Counted from the stretch's first letter, positions 1-5,973 are shown. The stretch: DNA of 6,933 bases from Oscillospiraceae bacterium (GCA_019422905.1 JAHZCM010000097.1:1-6933); one strand, 5' to 3'. Numbers and translations are program-made. The notes: generated from the sequence alone by a model not told the origin.

Positions 1-39
1 GTGTCCTGAAACACAATCAGAAAGAAAGGTTGAAGGAAA

Positions 40-1116
40 ATGAAAAGAATTGGTATTTTGACAAGCGGCGGCGATTGTCAGGGCCTGAACGCCTCGATTC
101 GCGGTGTTGCGAAATCGCTCTACGAGGAATTCGGCGACGACGTCGAAATCTACGGCATCAAGGACGGCTACAAGGGCCTGATCTTCGGTGAGTACAAGCT
201 GATGAAGCCGGAGGATTTTTCCGGCATTCTGACGCTCGGCGGCACGATCCTCGGCACCTCCCGCCAGCCCTTCAAACTCATGCGCGTCATCGACGAGAAT
301 AGCGTCGATAAGGTCAAGAACATGAAGGAGACCTATAAGAAAATCGGTCTCGACTGCCTTGTCATCCTCGGCGGCAACGGCACGCAGAAAACAGCGAATC
401 TGCTGAGCGAGGAGGGGCTGAACGTCGTCTCCCTGCCAAAGACCATCGACAACGACGTTTGGGGCACCGATATGACCTTCGGCTTCCACAGCTCCGTGGA
501 AATCGCGACCAACGTCATCGACTGCATCCACACGACGGCGACCTCGCACGGGCGCATCTTCTGCGTGGAAATCATGGGCCATAAGGTCGGCTGGCTGCCG
601 CTGTATGCCGGCATTGCCGGCGGCGCAGACGTAATTTTGCTGCCGGAAATCCCATATGATATTGACAAAGTCGCAAAAACATTGAATAATAGAATCGCAA
701 AGGGAAAGAAGTTCTCCATCCTCGCCGTTGCGGAGGGCGCGCTCTCCAAGGAGGAGGCCGCCATGAAGAAGAAGGAATTCAAAAAGGCGCGTGCCGATAT
801 GAAGCATCCTTCCATCGTTTACCGCATCGCCGAGGAGCTCTCCACCCGCGTGGACAATGAGATCCGCGTCTGCGTGCCGGGCCACTTCCAGAGAGGCGGC
901 AGCCCATGCGCTTACGACCGCGTGCTCTCCACGCGCTTCGGCGCGGCAGCGGCCAAGCTGATCCGCGAAAAGAAGTACGGCAACATGGTCGGCCTTGTCA
1001 ACGGCAAGATCATTCCCGTGCCGCTGAGCGAGGTTGCCGGTAAGCTCAAAACCGTGCCGGTGGACTGCGAGGAAATCCTCGCGGCCAAGGAGATCGGCAT
1101 TTCCTTCGGCGACTAA
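40..1116 (+). CDS. pfkA: 6-phosphofructokinase (PfkA family, group III-like; ATP or PPi donor uncertain)
   Basis: Phosphorylates fructose 6-phosphate to fructose 1,6-bisphosphate, the committed step of glycolysis, in the cytoplasm. The 358 residues give a full-length PfkA fold: N-terminal TSGGDCQGLN loop (8-17), GGNGT at 111-115, PKTIDND at 133-139 with the catalytic Asp137, VEIMGH at 176-181, AEG at 231-233, and PGHFQRGGSP at 280-289 with substrate-binding His282 and Arg285. Gly114 occupies the position that is Gly in ATP enzymes and Asp in strict PPi enzymes, while Lys134 is the residue found in PPi-dependent and group III enzymes where E. coli has Gly, so the phosphoryl donor cannot be settled. 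Asn113 replaces the usual acidic residue, and His181 replaces the usual Arg. The start is supported by AAAGG at 25-29, ten bases upstream. The next gene begins 35 bases after the stop with no terminator between, so the two are probably co-transcribed. The family is certain; donor specificity is not. Confidence 0.96.
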   Translation: MKRIGILTSGGDCQGLNASIRGVAKSLYEEFGDDVEIYGIKDGYKGLIFGEYKLMKPEDFSGILTLGGTILGTSRQPFKLMRVIDENSVDKVKNMKETYKKIGLDCLVILGGNGTQKTANLLSEEGLNVVSLPKTIDNDVWGTDMTFGFHSSVEIATNVIDCIHTTATSHGRIFCVEIMGHKVGWLPLYAGIAGGADVILLPEIPYDIDKVAKTLNNRIAKGKKFSILAVAEGALSKEEAAMKKKEFKKARADMKHPSIVYRIAEELSTRVDNEIRVCVPGHFQRGGSPCAYDRVLSTRFGAAAAKLIREKKYGNMVGLVNGKIIPVPLSEVAGKLKTVPVDCEEILAAKEIGISFGD

Positions 1117-1151
1117 TATTTCCAGAGAATCTGGGAAAGGATGCATTACCA

Positions 1152-2033
1152 ATGAAGTATTCTGTCAGTTCCTACAGCTACATGAAGATGATTCGCGCCG
1201 GGGAGATCACCCCGTTTGAGGTCATCGCCAAGACCAAGGAGCTCGGTTTTGATGCGATTGAATTCGTCGACTTTGTCGACTTTCTCCCGCTTCCCGAGGA
1301 GGAGCGTCCCGCATACGCCGAGAAGATCCGCGCGGAGGCGGAGCGTGTCGGCCTGGAAATCTCCAGCCTGACCATCGGCGCCGATTTCATCAACGGCAGC
1401 GACGGCGATCTCCAGAAAGAGATCGAGCGCGTTAAGAAATTCGTCGATCTCGGCTGCATTCTCGGCGTCAAGCGTATGCGCCATGACGCGACCGTCGGCT
1501 ATCCGGTGGATTCGGGCAAATACTGCGCGTTCGATACGCTGATTCCCCGTCTGGCTGAGGGATGCAGAGCCGTTACCGAGTATGCGGAGCAGTTCGGCAT
1601 CCGCACGATGATTGAGAACCACGGCTTCTACGCGCAGGACTCCGAGCGTGTGGAAAAGCTCCATGCCGCGGTCAACCACAAAAACTTCGGCCTGCTCTGC
1701 GATATGGGCAACTTCCTCTGTGCGGATGAAAACCCAGCTTCCGCTTTCGCACGCGTTGCACCGTATGCGATTTATGTTCATGCGAAGGATTTTATCGTAA
1801 AGCCCTTTGACGCCTGTGATCCCGGTGAGGGCGCCTTCCGCACCCGCGGCGGCAATTTCCTGCGCGGCACGATCGTCGGCCACGGCAACGTACCGGTCAA
1901 GCAGTGCCTGTATCAGCTCAAAAAAGCCGGCTACGACGACTATATCTCCATCGAATTCGAGGGCATGGAGCCTGTTTTTGTGGCTCTGCGCATCGGCCTT
2001 GCCAATCTGAAGCGGTACTGGTCTGAACTTTAA
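1152..2033 (+). CDS. Sugar phosphate isomerase/epimerase (xylose isomerase-like TIM barrel)
   Basis: A 293-residue protein of the AP endonuclease 2/xylose isomerase-like TIM-barrel superfamily, which isomerises or epimerises sugars, ketoses or inositol derivatives using a divalent metal. Family-typical features are visible: GFDAIEF (32-38) on an early strand, MIENHG (153-158) with candidate ligand Glu155, CDMGN (183-187) with Asp184, YVHAKD (208-213) with His210, a GHGN turn (243-246), and ISIEFEG (265-271) with Glu268 as the last metal ligand. No signal peptide is seen, so it is cytoplasmic. The start at 1152 follows AAAGGA at 1136-1141 with a ten-base spacer. An ATG at 1141 reads only four codons and is not the start. 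It lies 35 bases behind the phosphofructokinase and directly before a strong terminator, so it is the last gene of that operon. The exact substrate cannot be read from sequence; its neighbour hints at sugar catabolism. Confidence 0.88.
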   Translation: MKYSVSSYSYMKMIRAGEITPFEVIAKTKELGFDAIEFVDFVDFLPLPEEERPAYAEKIRAEAERVGLEISSLTIGADFINGSDGDLQKEIERVKKFVDLGCILGVKRMRHDATVGYPVDSGKYCAFDTLIPRLAEGCRAVTEYAEQFGIRTMIENHGFYAQDSERVEKLHAAVNHKNFGLLCDMGNFLCADENPASAFARVAPYAIYVHAKDFIVKPFDACDPGEGAFRTRGGNFLRGTIVGHGNVPVKQCLYQLKKAGYDDYISIEFEGMEPVFVALRIGLANLKRYWSEL

Positions 2034-2053
2034 TCCCCTCTGAAACAGAAGTA

Positions 2054-2091
2054 TCCCGCGCTGGACACGACCTTCCGGCGCGGGACTTTTT
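2054..2091 (+). terminator. Rho-independent terminator after the pfk-isomerase operon
   Basis: TCCCGCGC at 2054-2061 pairs with GCGCGGGA at 2078-2085. The stem continues inward with TGG/CCG (one G-U pair), closing a ten-base loop (2065-2074). TTTTT follows at 2087-2091. It starts 21 bases after the isomerase stop codon, as expected for the end of the operon. Confidence 0.93.
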
Positions 2092-2396
2092 GTGTTGCTT
2101 TAGTATAACAGAATCCCCGGTTCTGCCGGGAGAATAAAAAGCCTGGCAAAGAATGGGTGGAAAGCAACAGCAAGTAAAAAATAGTCTTTTAAAAATAGAT
2201 CTATTGTCCTGAGGGCACAATTTTTTTAGATACATGAAAACCGGAGAATTGCCGTAAACCTGAAAACCGCCGGGCATGGACTGATTTACCGGTTGCGAAG
2301 CGGATGATGCGATGATATCTTTCAATACCCTTTTCAGGTATCAGCAAATACCGCCCTCCGGGGCTTGAGTAGGCCGTTTACTAGTGGTTTTGATTC
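2092..2396. other. Intergenic stretch without a recognisable gene
   Basis: About 300 bases between the first operon's terminator and the pepT promoter. No credible coding frame was seen on either strand: the only open frame crossing it runs antisense, lacks a good ribosome binding site and overlaps the terminator and the isomerase 3' end. It holds one weak terminator-like hairpin, ATTGT/ACAAT at 2203-2207 and 2217-2221 with an inner CC/GG pair, followed by seven T (2221-2227), and a small ATACC/GGTAT hairpin at 2325-2341. Base composition is more AT-rich than the genes around it. No riboswitch family was recognised. Confidence 0.6.
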
Positions 2397-2425
2397 TTGC
2401 AAAGGCAAACAGTTTGTAGTATAGT
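2397..2425 (+). promoter_or_regulatory. Predicted sigma-A promoter of the pepT operon
   Basis: The -35 box TTGCAA (2397-2402) and -10 box TATAGT (2420-2425) are separated by 17 bases. A start near 2432 would give a 5' untranslated region of about 40 bases ending in AGGAG at 2458-2462 before the pepT ATG. Each box differs from consensus at one position. It is the only good promoter between the upstream terminator and pepT. Confidence 0.72.
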
Positions 2426-2471
2426 AAGTACGGTATAGAATCCGGCTATTACAGAACAGGAGTTGGTTAGA

Positions 2472-3683
2472 ATGTCCGTTAAAGAAAAATTTTTGGATTA
2501 CGTCCGCTACGACACCCAGTCCGACGAAACCACCGGCACCATGCCCTCCACAGCGAAGCAGAAGCTCCTGGCACAGCGCCTTGTGGACGACATGAAGCAG
2601 ATCGGCATTGCGGACGCGTATATGGACGAGCACGGCTACGTATACGGGACGATTCCCGCAAACTGCGAGAAGAAAAACACAATCGGCTTTATCGCGCATA
2701 TGGACACTTCCCCGGATTTCAGCGGCGAGAACGTCAAGCCGCGCATCATCGAGAATTACGACGGCAAGGATATCGTTCTGAACGAGGCGCTCGGCATTGT
2801 CACAGCCGTGGCGGATTTCCCGGCGCTGACGAAGCGCATCGGCAAGACGCTGATCGTGACGGACGGCACAACGCTGCTCGGTGCGGACGACAAAGCGGGC
2901 GTAGCAGAGATCCTGCAGGCTGCGGAGGAGATCATCCGGGACAACCTGCCGCACGGCACTGTGAAGATCGCGTTCACGCCTGATGAAGAAATCGGCGCCG
3001 GACCGGACGCATTTGACGTTGAGGGTTTCGGCTGTGATTTCGCCTACACCGTGGACGGCGGCGATCTCGGCGAGCTGGAATACGAGAACTTCAACGGCGC
3101 TTCCGCCAAGGTTGTCGTTAAGGGCAGGAGCGTCCATCCCGGCAGCGCCAAGGACAAGATGATCAATGCGAGCCGTATCGCGATGGAATTTGCCTCCCTG
3201 CTTCCGGTTCGTGAGATTCCGGAAAACACCGAGGGCTACGAGGGCTTTGCGCATCTGTTGGATATTCACGGCGAGATCGAGCACGCGGAGCTGCACTATA
3301 TCATCCGCGACCATGACAAAGCGCTCTTCGAAGCGCGCAAGGAGAAGTTCCGCCTTGCAGCGGAATTCATCAACCGCAAGTACGGGCGCGATCTGGTTCA
3401 GGTGGAGCTTAAGGACACCTATTACAACATGAAGGAAATGATCCTTCCCCATATGGAGATCATGGAGACCGCCAAAGCCGCCATGCTGAAAAACGGTGTG
3501 GAGCCGAAAATCAGTCCGATCCGCGGCGGTACGGATGGCGCACGCCTTTCCTTCATGGGCCTCCCCTGCCCAAACCTCTGCACCGGCGGCGAAAATGCAC
3601 ACGGCAAATTTGAGTTCGCCGTTCTTGAGGACATGGAAAAGATCGTGGACATCATCAAGACGATCGTCGAGATCGTGGAATAA
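2472..3683 (+). CDS. pepT: Peptidase T (tripeptide aminopeptidase, M20B family)
   Basis: Cytoplasmic di-zinc aminopeptidase that removes the N-terminal residue from tripeptides, feeding amino-acid recycling. It has 403 residues, close to the family norm of about 405-410. All expected zinc and catalytic residues are in place when counted from ATG 2472: His76 and Asp78 in HMDTSPDFSG, the bridging Asp139 in GADDKAG, catalytic Glu172 and metal ligand Glu173 in PDEEIG, Asp195 in TVDGG, and His377 in GGENAHGKFEF. The N-terminal YVRYDTQSDE segment and the PIRGGTDGA substrate loop near 350 are also typical of PepT. A TTG at 2463 in the same frame would add three residues, but it abuts the AGGAG (2458-2462), whereas the ATG at 2472 has a nine-base spacer and is preferred. 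The next gene starts 23 bases after the stop, implying co-transcription. Confidence 0.96.
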   Translation: MSVKEKFLDYVRYDTQSDETTGTMPSTAKQKLLAQRLVDDMKQIGIADAYMDEHGYVYGTIPANCEKKNTIGFIAHMDTSPDFSGENVKPRIIENYDGKDIVLNEALGIVTAVADFPALTKRIGKTLIVTDGTTLLGADDKAGVAEILQAAEEIIRDNLPHGTVKIAFTPDEEIGAGPDAFDVEGFGCDFAYTVDGGDLGELEYENFNGASAKVVVKGRSVHPGSAKDKMINASRIAMEFASLLPVREIPENTEGYEGFAHLLDIHGEIEHAELHYIIRDHDKALFEARKEKFRLAAEFINRKYGRDLVQVELKDTYYNMKEMILPHMEIMETAKAAMLKNGVEPKISPIRGGTDGARLSFMGLPCPNLCTGGENAHGKFEFAVLEDMEKIVDIIKTIVEIVE

Positions 3684-3706
3684 GACCGGAAGGGAGCGCA
3701 GTCACT

Positions 3707-4699
3707 ATGTTGCGATTTGGTACGGTTGGCACGAGCTGGATTACCGACAGCTACATTGAGGGCGCGCTGGACAGCGGCCTCTGGACGCTGACGGCCGTCT
3801 ATTCCCGCTCGGAGGAGACGGGCCGGGTCTTCGGCGCAAAATACGGCGTAAGCACGGTTTTCACCGATGTGCGGGCCATGGCGCAGAGCGACCTGATCGA
3901 CGCGGTCTATATTGCAAGCCCGAACAAGCTGCATGCGGAGCATGTGCGTGTTTTTCTCGAAAACGGCAAGCATGTGATCTGTGAAAAGCCGCTCTCCGCA
4001 CACGCGGCGGACGTTCAGGCCCTACAGGCCCTTGCCGAGGAGCGCGGGCTTGTGTATCTGGAAGCCATCATGTTTATGCACCTGCCGCAGCGCAGGCTGT
4101 TGGAACAGGCGCTGGAAAAGATCGGCGCCATTCATATGGCAAAGATCGATTTCTGCCAGCGCTCCTCCAAATACGACGCCTATCTCGCGGGCAGCTTGCC
4201 GAACATCTTCAATCCAGCGCTCGAAACCGGTGCGCTGATGGACCTCGGTGTATACTGCATCTATCCGGCGCTCTATCTTTTCGGCCTGCCGGAGCAGTCT
4301 CAAATTACCGCACAATTGCTCGGCTCCGGTGCGGACGGCAGCGGAATCATCGCCATGCAGTATCCGGACAAGCTCGTGAACCTCGTCTATTCAAAAATCG
4401 GGCAGGCCGCCGCAAACACCGATTTTCAAGGCGACCTCGGTACGGTTTCTGTGGAGTCCATTTCCCGCCTAGCGAATATTGAAATCATTTACAACGACGG
4501 CACGCGTGAAGCCGTCTGCGGTGAAGAGCCCAAGTATAAGCTGATGGGCTGGGAAGCCAAGGATTTTTACCGGTTTATCACGGAGCCGGAGGCCTCTTCT
4601 GAGGCGTATGCACAATGCGCCGCGCTGGCCTATACGGTTTCCAAATACATGGAGCAGCTTCGCCGGAGCGGCGGCATCCGCTTTCCGTCCGATCGCTGA
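3707..4699 (+). CDS. Gfo/Idh/MocA family NAD(P)-dependent oxidoreductase
   Basis: A 330-residue dehydrogenase of the glucose-fructose oxidoreductase/inositol dehydrogenase/MocA family, which oxidises or reduces sugars, polyols or related compounds. The N-terminal Rossmann domain begins FGTVGTSWI (4-12), a GxxG nucleotide-binding turn, and ends with HVICEKPLS (89-97), whose Glu93-Lys94-Pro95 is the family's signature with the catalytic Lys. The C-terminal substrate domain contains GALMDLGVYCIYP (175-187), where Tyr183 stands where many relatives have His. Length is normal for the family. The start follows AAGGGAG at 3690-3696 with a ten-base spacer, 23 bases after pepT. A functional link to the peptidase is not obvious; they may simply share a transcript. 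The substrate is unknown. It differs clearly from the second family member at the right edge, so the two are not recent duplicates. Confidence 0.9.
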   Translation: MLRFGTVGTSWITDSYIEGALDSGLWTLTAVYSRSEETGRVFGAKYGVSTVFTDVRAMAQSDLIDAVYIASPNKLHAEHVRVFLENGKHVICEKPLSAHAADVQALQALAEERGLVYLEAIMFMHLPQRRLLEQALEKIGAIHMAKIDFCQRSSKYDAYLAGSLPNIFNPALETGALMDLGVYCIYPALYLFGLPEQSQITAQLLGSGADGSGIIAMQYPDKLVNLVYSKIGQAAANTDFQGDLGTVSVESISRLANIEIIYNDGTREAVCGEEPKYKLMGWEAKDFYRFITEPEASSEAYAQCAALAYTVSKYMEQLRRSGGIRFPSDR

Positions 4700-4705
4700 A
4701 GTATA

Positions 4706-4759
4706 ACAAGAAAGAACGTGGAAGGTCCGGGCAAAAAGGACTTCCACGTTCTTTCTTGT
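4706..4759. terminator. Bidirectional terminator between converging genes
   Basis: Positions 4706-4724 and 4741-4759 form a perfect 19-bp inverted repeat (arm begins ACAAGAAAGAACG). Three more pairs, TCC/GGA, extend it past a single bulged G at 4725, leaving the loop GGGCAAAAA. The arms are purine-rich on one side and T-rich on the other, so the transcript from either direction ends in a pyrimidine-rich arm, although no long T run follows. It occupies almost the whole 63-base gap between the + strand oxidoreductase stop (4699) and the minus strand erm stop (4763). Confidence 0.88.
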
Positions 4760-4762
4760 ATT

Positions 4763-5548
4763 TTAAGGCCGCAGCTTCTTCCCATATTGCTGCCAGCATC
4801 GGAAAAGGCAAAGCCACTGTACATATAAAACGGCGTCGGACCGTTCAATCTGCGGCAGTCCGGCCAACCTCAGAGCCGTCGAAATCTGCCTTTTGGTCAG
4901 CAACGCACGGGAGCCAAACAAGCCGTATTGGAGGCTGTGCGATAAAAAATGTGCGAAATCCCGCCGCTGCGCAGGTTGGATATCCGCCTCTTGTCTGCGT
5001 TTCAGCTCCAACAAGACGGTATCCACTCGCGGCGCAGGGTGAAAATCCTCGCGGCGGAAATGGTAGAGAATTTTTGTTTCAAAAAAAGGCTTAATCAGCA
5101 GAGAATGCAAATTTTCCCGCGGCAATCCGCAAAACCGCTTGGCCGCGCCCTTTTCCATCACAAGCCACATGCCGTCCGGCAAGGAATCCGCCCTTGTCAG
5201 TTTTCTCAGGATCTCGGTCGTCCGTGAAAACGGGATATTTGCAAATACTTTGTACGGCGACCCGGGCAGCGTACATTTCAGAAAGTCCGCACAGTACAGC
5301 CTGACGCTTTCCGGAAGCTGTGGCTTCAGGCTTTCATACAGTTTCCTGTCGATTTCATAGGCGATTACCGTTTCGCAGGCGTTCGCCAATGCCTTCGTAA
5401 TATGGCCTTTTCCAGCACCGATTTCCAAAACCGTGTCTTGACCGGTGATCTGCGCCTTTTTCAGGAGCCGCTCAATCAACCTGCGGCTCGTCAAAAAGTT
5501 TTGGGAAACCGAGTAGGGCAGGCTTCCCCTGCCATGATTTTTGGACAT
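4763..5548 (-). CDS. erm: Erm-type 23S rRNA (adenine-N6)-methyltransferase
   Basis: SAM-dependent enzyme of the Erm family, which methylates A2058 of 23S rRNA and so gives resistance to macrolides, lincosamides and streptogramin B. The 261 residues show the family order: YSVSQNFLT (12-20), the SAM-binding LEIGAGKGHIT (41-51), acidic YEID (64-67), ADF (87-89) around the adenine pocket, catalytic ANIPFSRTT (103-111), and FHPAPRVD (169-176), then a helical C-terminal domain. SQNFLT with GKGHIT separates Erm from the housekeeping KsgA/RsmA dimethyltransferase, and NIPF rather than NLPY agrees. It cannot be assigned to a named erm class here. The start has GAGGTG at 5557-5562 with an eight-base spacer. 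It is a single-gene unit with its own promoter, leader peptide and attenuator. Whether it mono- or dimethylates is not visible. Base composition is not sharply different from neighbouring genes. Confidence 0.93.
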   Translation of the reverse strand: MSKNHGRGSLPYSVSQNFLTSRRLIERLLKKAQITGQDTVLEIGAGKGHITKALANACETVIAYEIDRKLYESLKPQLPESVRLYCADFLKCTLPGSPYKVFANIPFSRTTEILRKLTRADSLPDGMWLVMEKGAAKRFCGLPRENLHSLLIKPFFETKILYHFRREDFHPAPRVDTVLLELKRRQEADIQPAQRRDFAHFLSHSLQYGLFGSRALLTKRQISTALRLAGLPQIERSDAVLYVQWLCLFRCWQQYGKKLRP

Positions 5549-5556
5549 AAAAAATA

Positions 5557-5562
5557 CACCTC
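5557..5562 (-). promoter_or_regulatory. Ribosome binding site of erm
   Basis: GAGGTG on the minus strand, eight bases before the erm ATG at 5548. It lies just beyond the attenuator T run and is not part of the attenuator stem, so control seems to act on transcription rather than by hiding this site. An ATG overlapping it (5562-5564) is out of frame with erm. Confidence 0.75.
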
Positions 5563-5581
5563 ATTTGCCGTTTACAGACGC

Positions 5582-5626
5582 AAAAAGGCACAGCTATACC
5601 GTCAGAAAAATTCGGTAGAGCTGTGC
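5582..5626 (-). terminator. Transcription attenuator (premature terminator) in the erm leader
   Basis: On the minus strand, the arm GCACAGCTCTACCG (5626-5613) pairs with CGGTATAGCTGTGC (5601-5588). The stem is 14 bp with one C-U mismatch (5618/5596) and an 11-base loop (5612-5602). One C and then five T (5586-5582) follow, which makes a Rho-independent terminator about 35 bases before the erm start codon. Its first base follows the leader peptide stop codon directly. Because it stands between the erm promoter and the erm gene, it should end most transcripts unless something prevents the stem from closing. On the + strand the hairpin lacks a good T run, so its orientation is toward erm. Confidence 0.87.
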
Positions 5627-5653
5627 TTATTTACGAATGCGCATGACACCCAT
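5627..5653 (-). CDS. Predicted erm leader peptide MGVMRIRK
   Basis: An eight-codon ORF on the minus strand inside the erm leader RNA: ATG at 5653-5651 and TAA at 5629-5627, preceded by AAAGGAG at 5673-5667 with a rather long 13-base spacer. The second ATG at 5644 would give MRIRK in the same frame. Arg5-Ile6-Arg7 fits the +X+ motif (basic, any, basic) known to arrest macrolide-bound ribosomes, as in the Arg-Leu-Arg of the ErmD leader. The stop codon touches the attenuator stem, so a ribosome halted with Ile6 in the P site should cover roughly the first bases of the stem. Too short for any independent enzyme role; its function is inferred from motif and position. Confidence 0.7.
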   Translation of the reverse strand: MGVMRIRK

Positions 5654-5718
5654 GAGATGTATAATGCTCCTTTAGCCGGTTTTGTCCAAGACCCATTTCC
5701 AACAGATCTATATTTAAA

Positions 5719-5747
5719 ATTATATCAGATTTGCGGGGATCTGTCAA
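5719..5747 (-). promoter_or_regulatory. Consensus sigma-A promoter of the erm unit
   Basis: On the minus strand, TTGACA (5747-5742) and TATAAT (5724-5719) are both exact consensus with the ideal 17-base spacer. Transcription should begin near 5712, giving a leader of about 160 bases before erm. Such a strong promoter fits a gene held off by attenuation rather than by weak initiation. An imperfect inverted repeat, AACAGATC (5701-5708) and GATCTGTC (5738-5745), brackets the -10 box. Confidence 0.92.
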
Positions 5748-5937
5748 TGGAGCTCCGTCCGGTAAAATGGTTTCACACTCAATAAATACTATACCTTAAC
5801 GTCCTCTGCTCCGGCTTCGTCGCGTAGCCAGAGCTTCCCTTCTATTCTACCGGTCTTTTATTCTACCGGTTCGGCGTTTTCCCGCGCATAGGTTCCCGTA
5901 CATTTCCTCTGCCAAGCCAGTGGTTTTTGATCGGTAT
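5748..5937. other. Degenerate gene-free stretch upstream of the erm promoter
   Basis: About 190 bases between the erm promoter and the terminator of the next minus-strand gene. No intact gene is visible. One minus-strand frame reads with few breaks but is interrupted by several in-frame stop codons, and a 16-bp tandem duplication lies inside it. It may be a remnant of a gene or mobile element, but nothing was recognised well enough to name. Confidence 0.45.
5839..5870. repeat. 16-bp tandem direct repeat, two copies
   Basis: Positions 5839-5854 (CTTCTATTCTACCGGT) and 5855-5870 (CTTTTATTCTACCGGT) are adjacent and match at 15 of 16 bases. It lies in the non-coding stretch upstream of the erm promoter. 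Sixteen is not a multiple of three, so if this were once coding, the duplication would have shifted the frame. Confidence 0.85.
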
Positions 5938-5973
5938 AAAAAACTGCTGCCTCATTAAGAAGCAGCAGTTTTT
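5938..5973 (-). terminator. Rho-independent terminator after the right-hand oxidoreductase
   Basis: On the minus strand, CTGCTGC (5968-5962) pairs with GCAGCAG (5950-5944) around an 11-base loop and is followed by six T (5943-5938), about 40 bases after the oxidoreductase stop. The flanking A and T runs extend the pairing to 12 bp, so it could also work for + strand transcripts. A second, outer 7-bp pairing, ATCGGTA (5930-5936) with TACCGAT (5980-5986), encloses it. Confidence 0.92.

Noticed and set aside
1146..1883. 245-codon open frame antisense to the isomerase
   Set aside because: It lies opposite a clear TIM-barrel gene with its own ribosome binding site, has no recognisable domain, and is explained by codon bias of the sense gene.
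1918..2325. 135-codon minus-strand frame covering the intergenic stretch
   Set aside because: It starts with TTG without a good ribosome binding site, crosses the operon terminator and overlaps the isomerase 3' end; no family recognised.
2463..2471. TTG start giving pepT three extra residues
   Set aside because: The TTG touches the AGGAG, while the ATG at 2472 has a normal nine-base spacer and gives residue numbering typical of the family.
2334..3602. Long open frame of 422 codons antisense to pepT
   Set aside because: It is fully antisense to a peptidase T with all catalytic residues intact. Its sequence shows no recognisable family, and long antisense frames are common opposite GC-rich codons.
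4763..5548. Calling the methyltransferase KsgA/RsmA (16S rRNA dimethyltransferase)
   Set aside because: SQNFLT, GKGHIT and NIPF are Erm-type; KsgA normally has a GQNFL region with NLPY and a different C-terminal domain, and is not preceded by a leader peptide and attenuator.
5631..5696. Alternative 21-codon leader ORF on the minus strand
   Set aside because: It has no clear Shine-Dalgarno and would start within about 16 bases of the predicted transcript start; its sequence has no known stalling motif. The MGVMRIRK frame is better supported.
5402..5785. 127-codon + strand frame across the erm 5' end and leader
   Set aside because: It runs antisense through the erm start, attenuator and promoter and has no plausible ribosome binding site or family.
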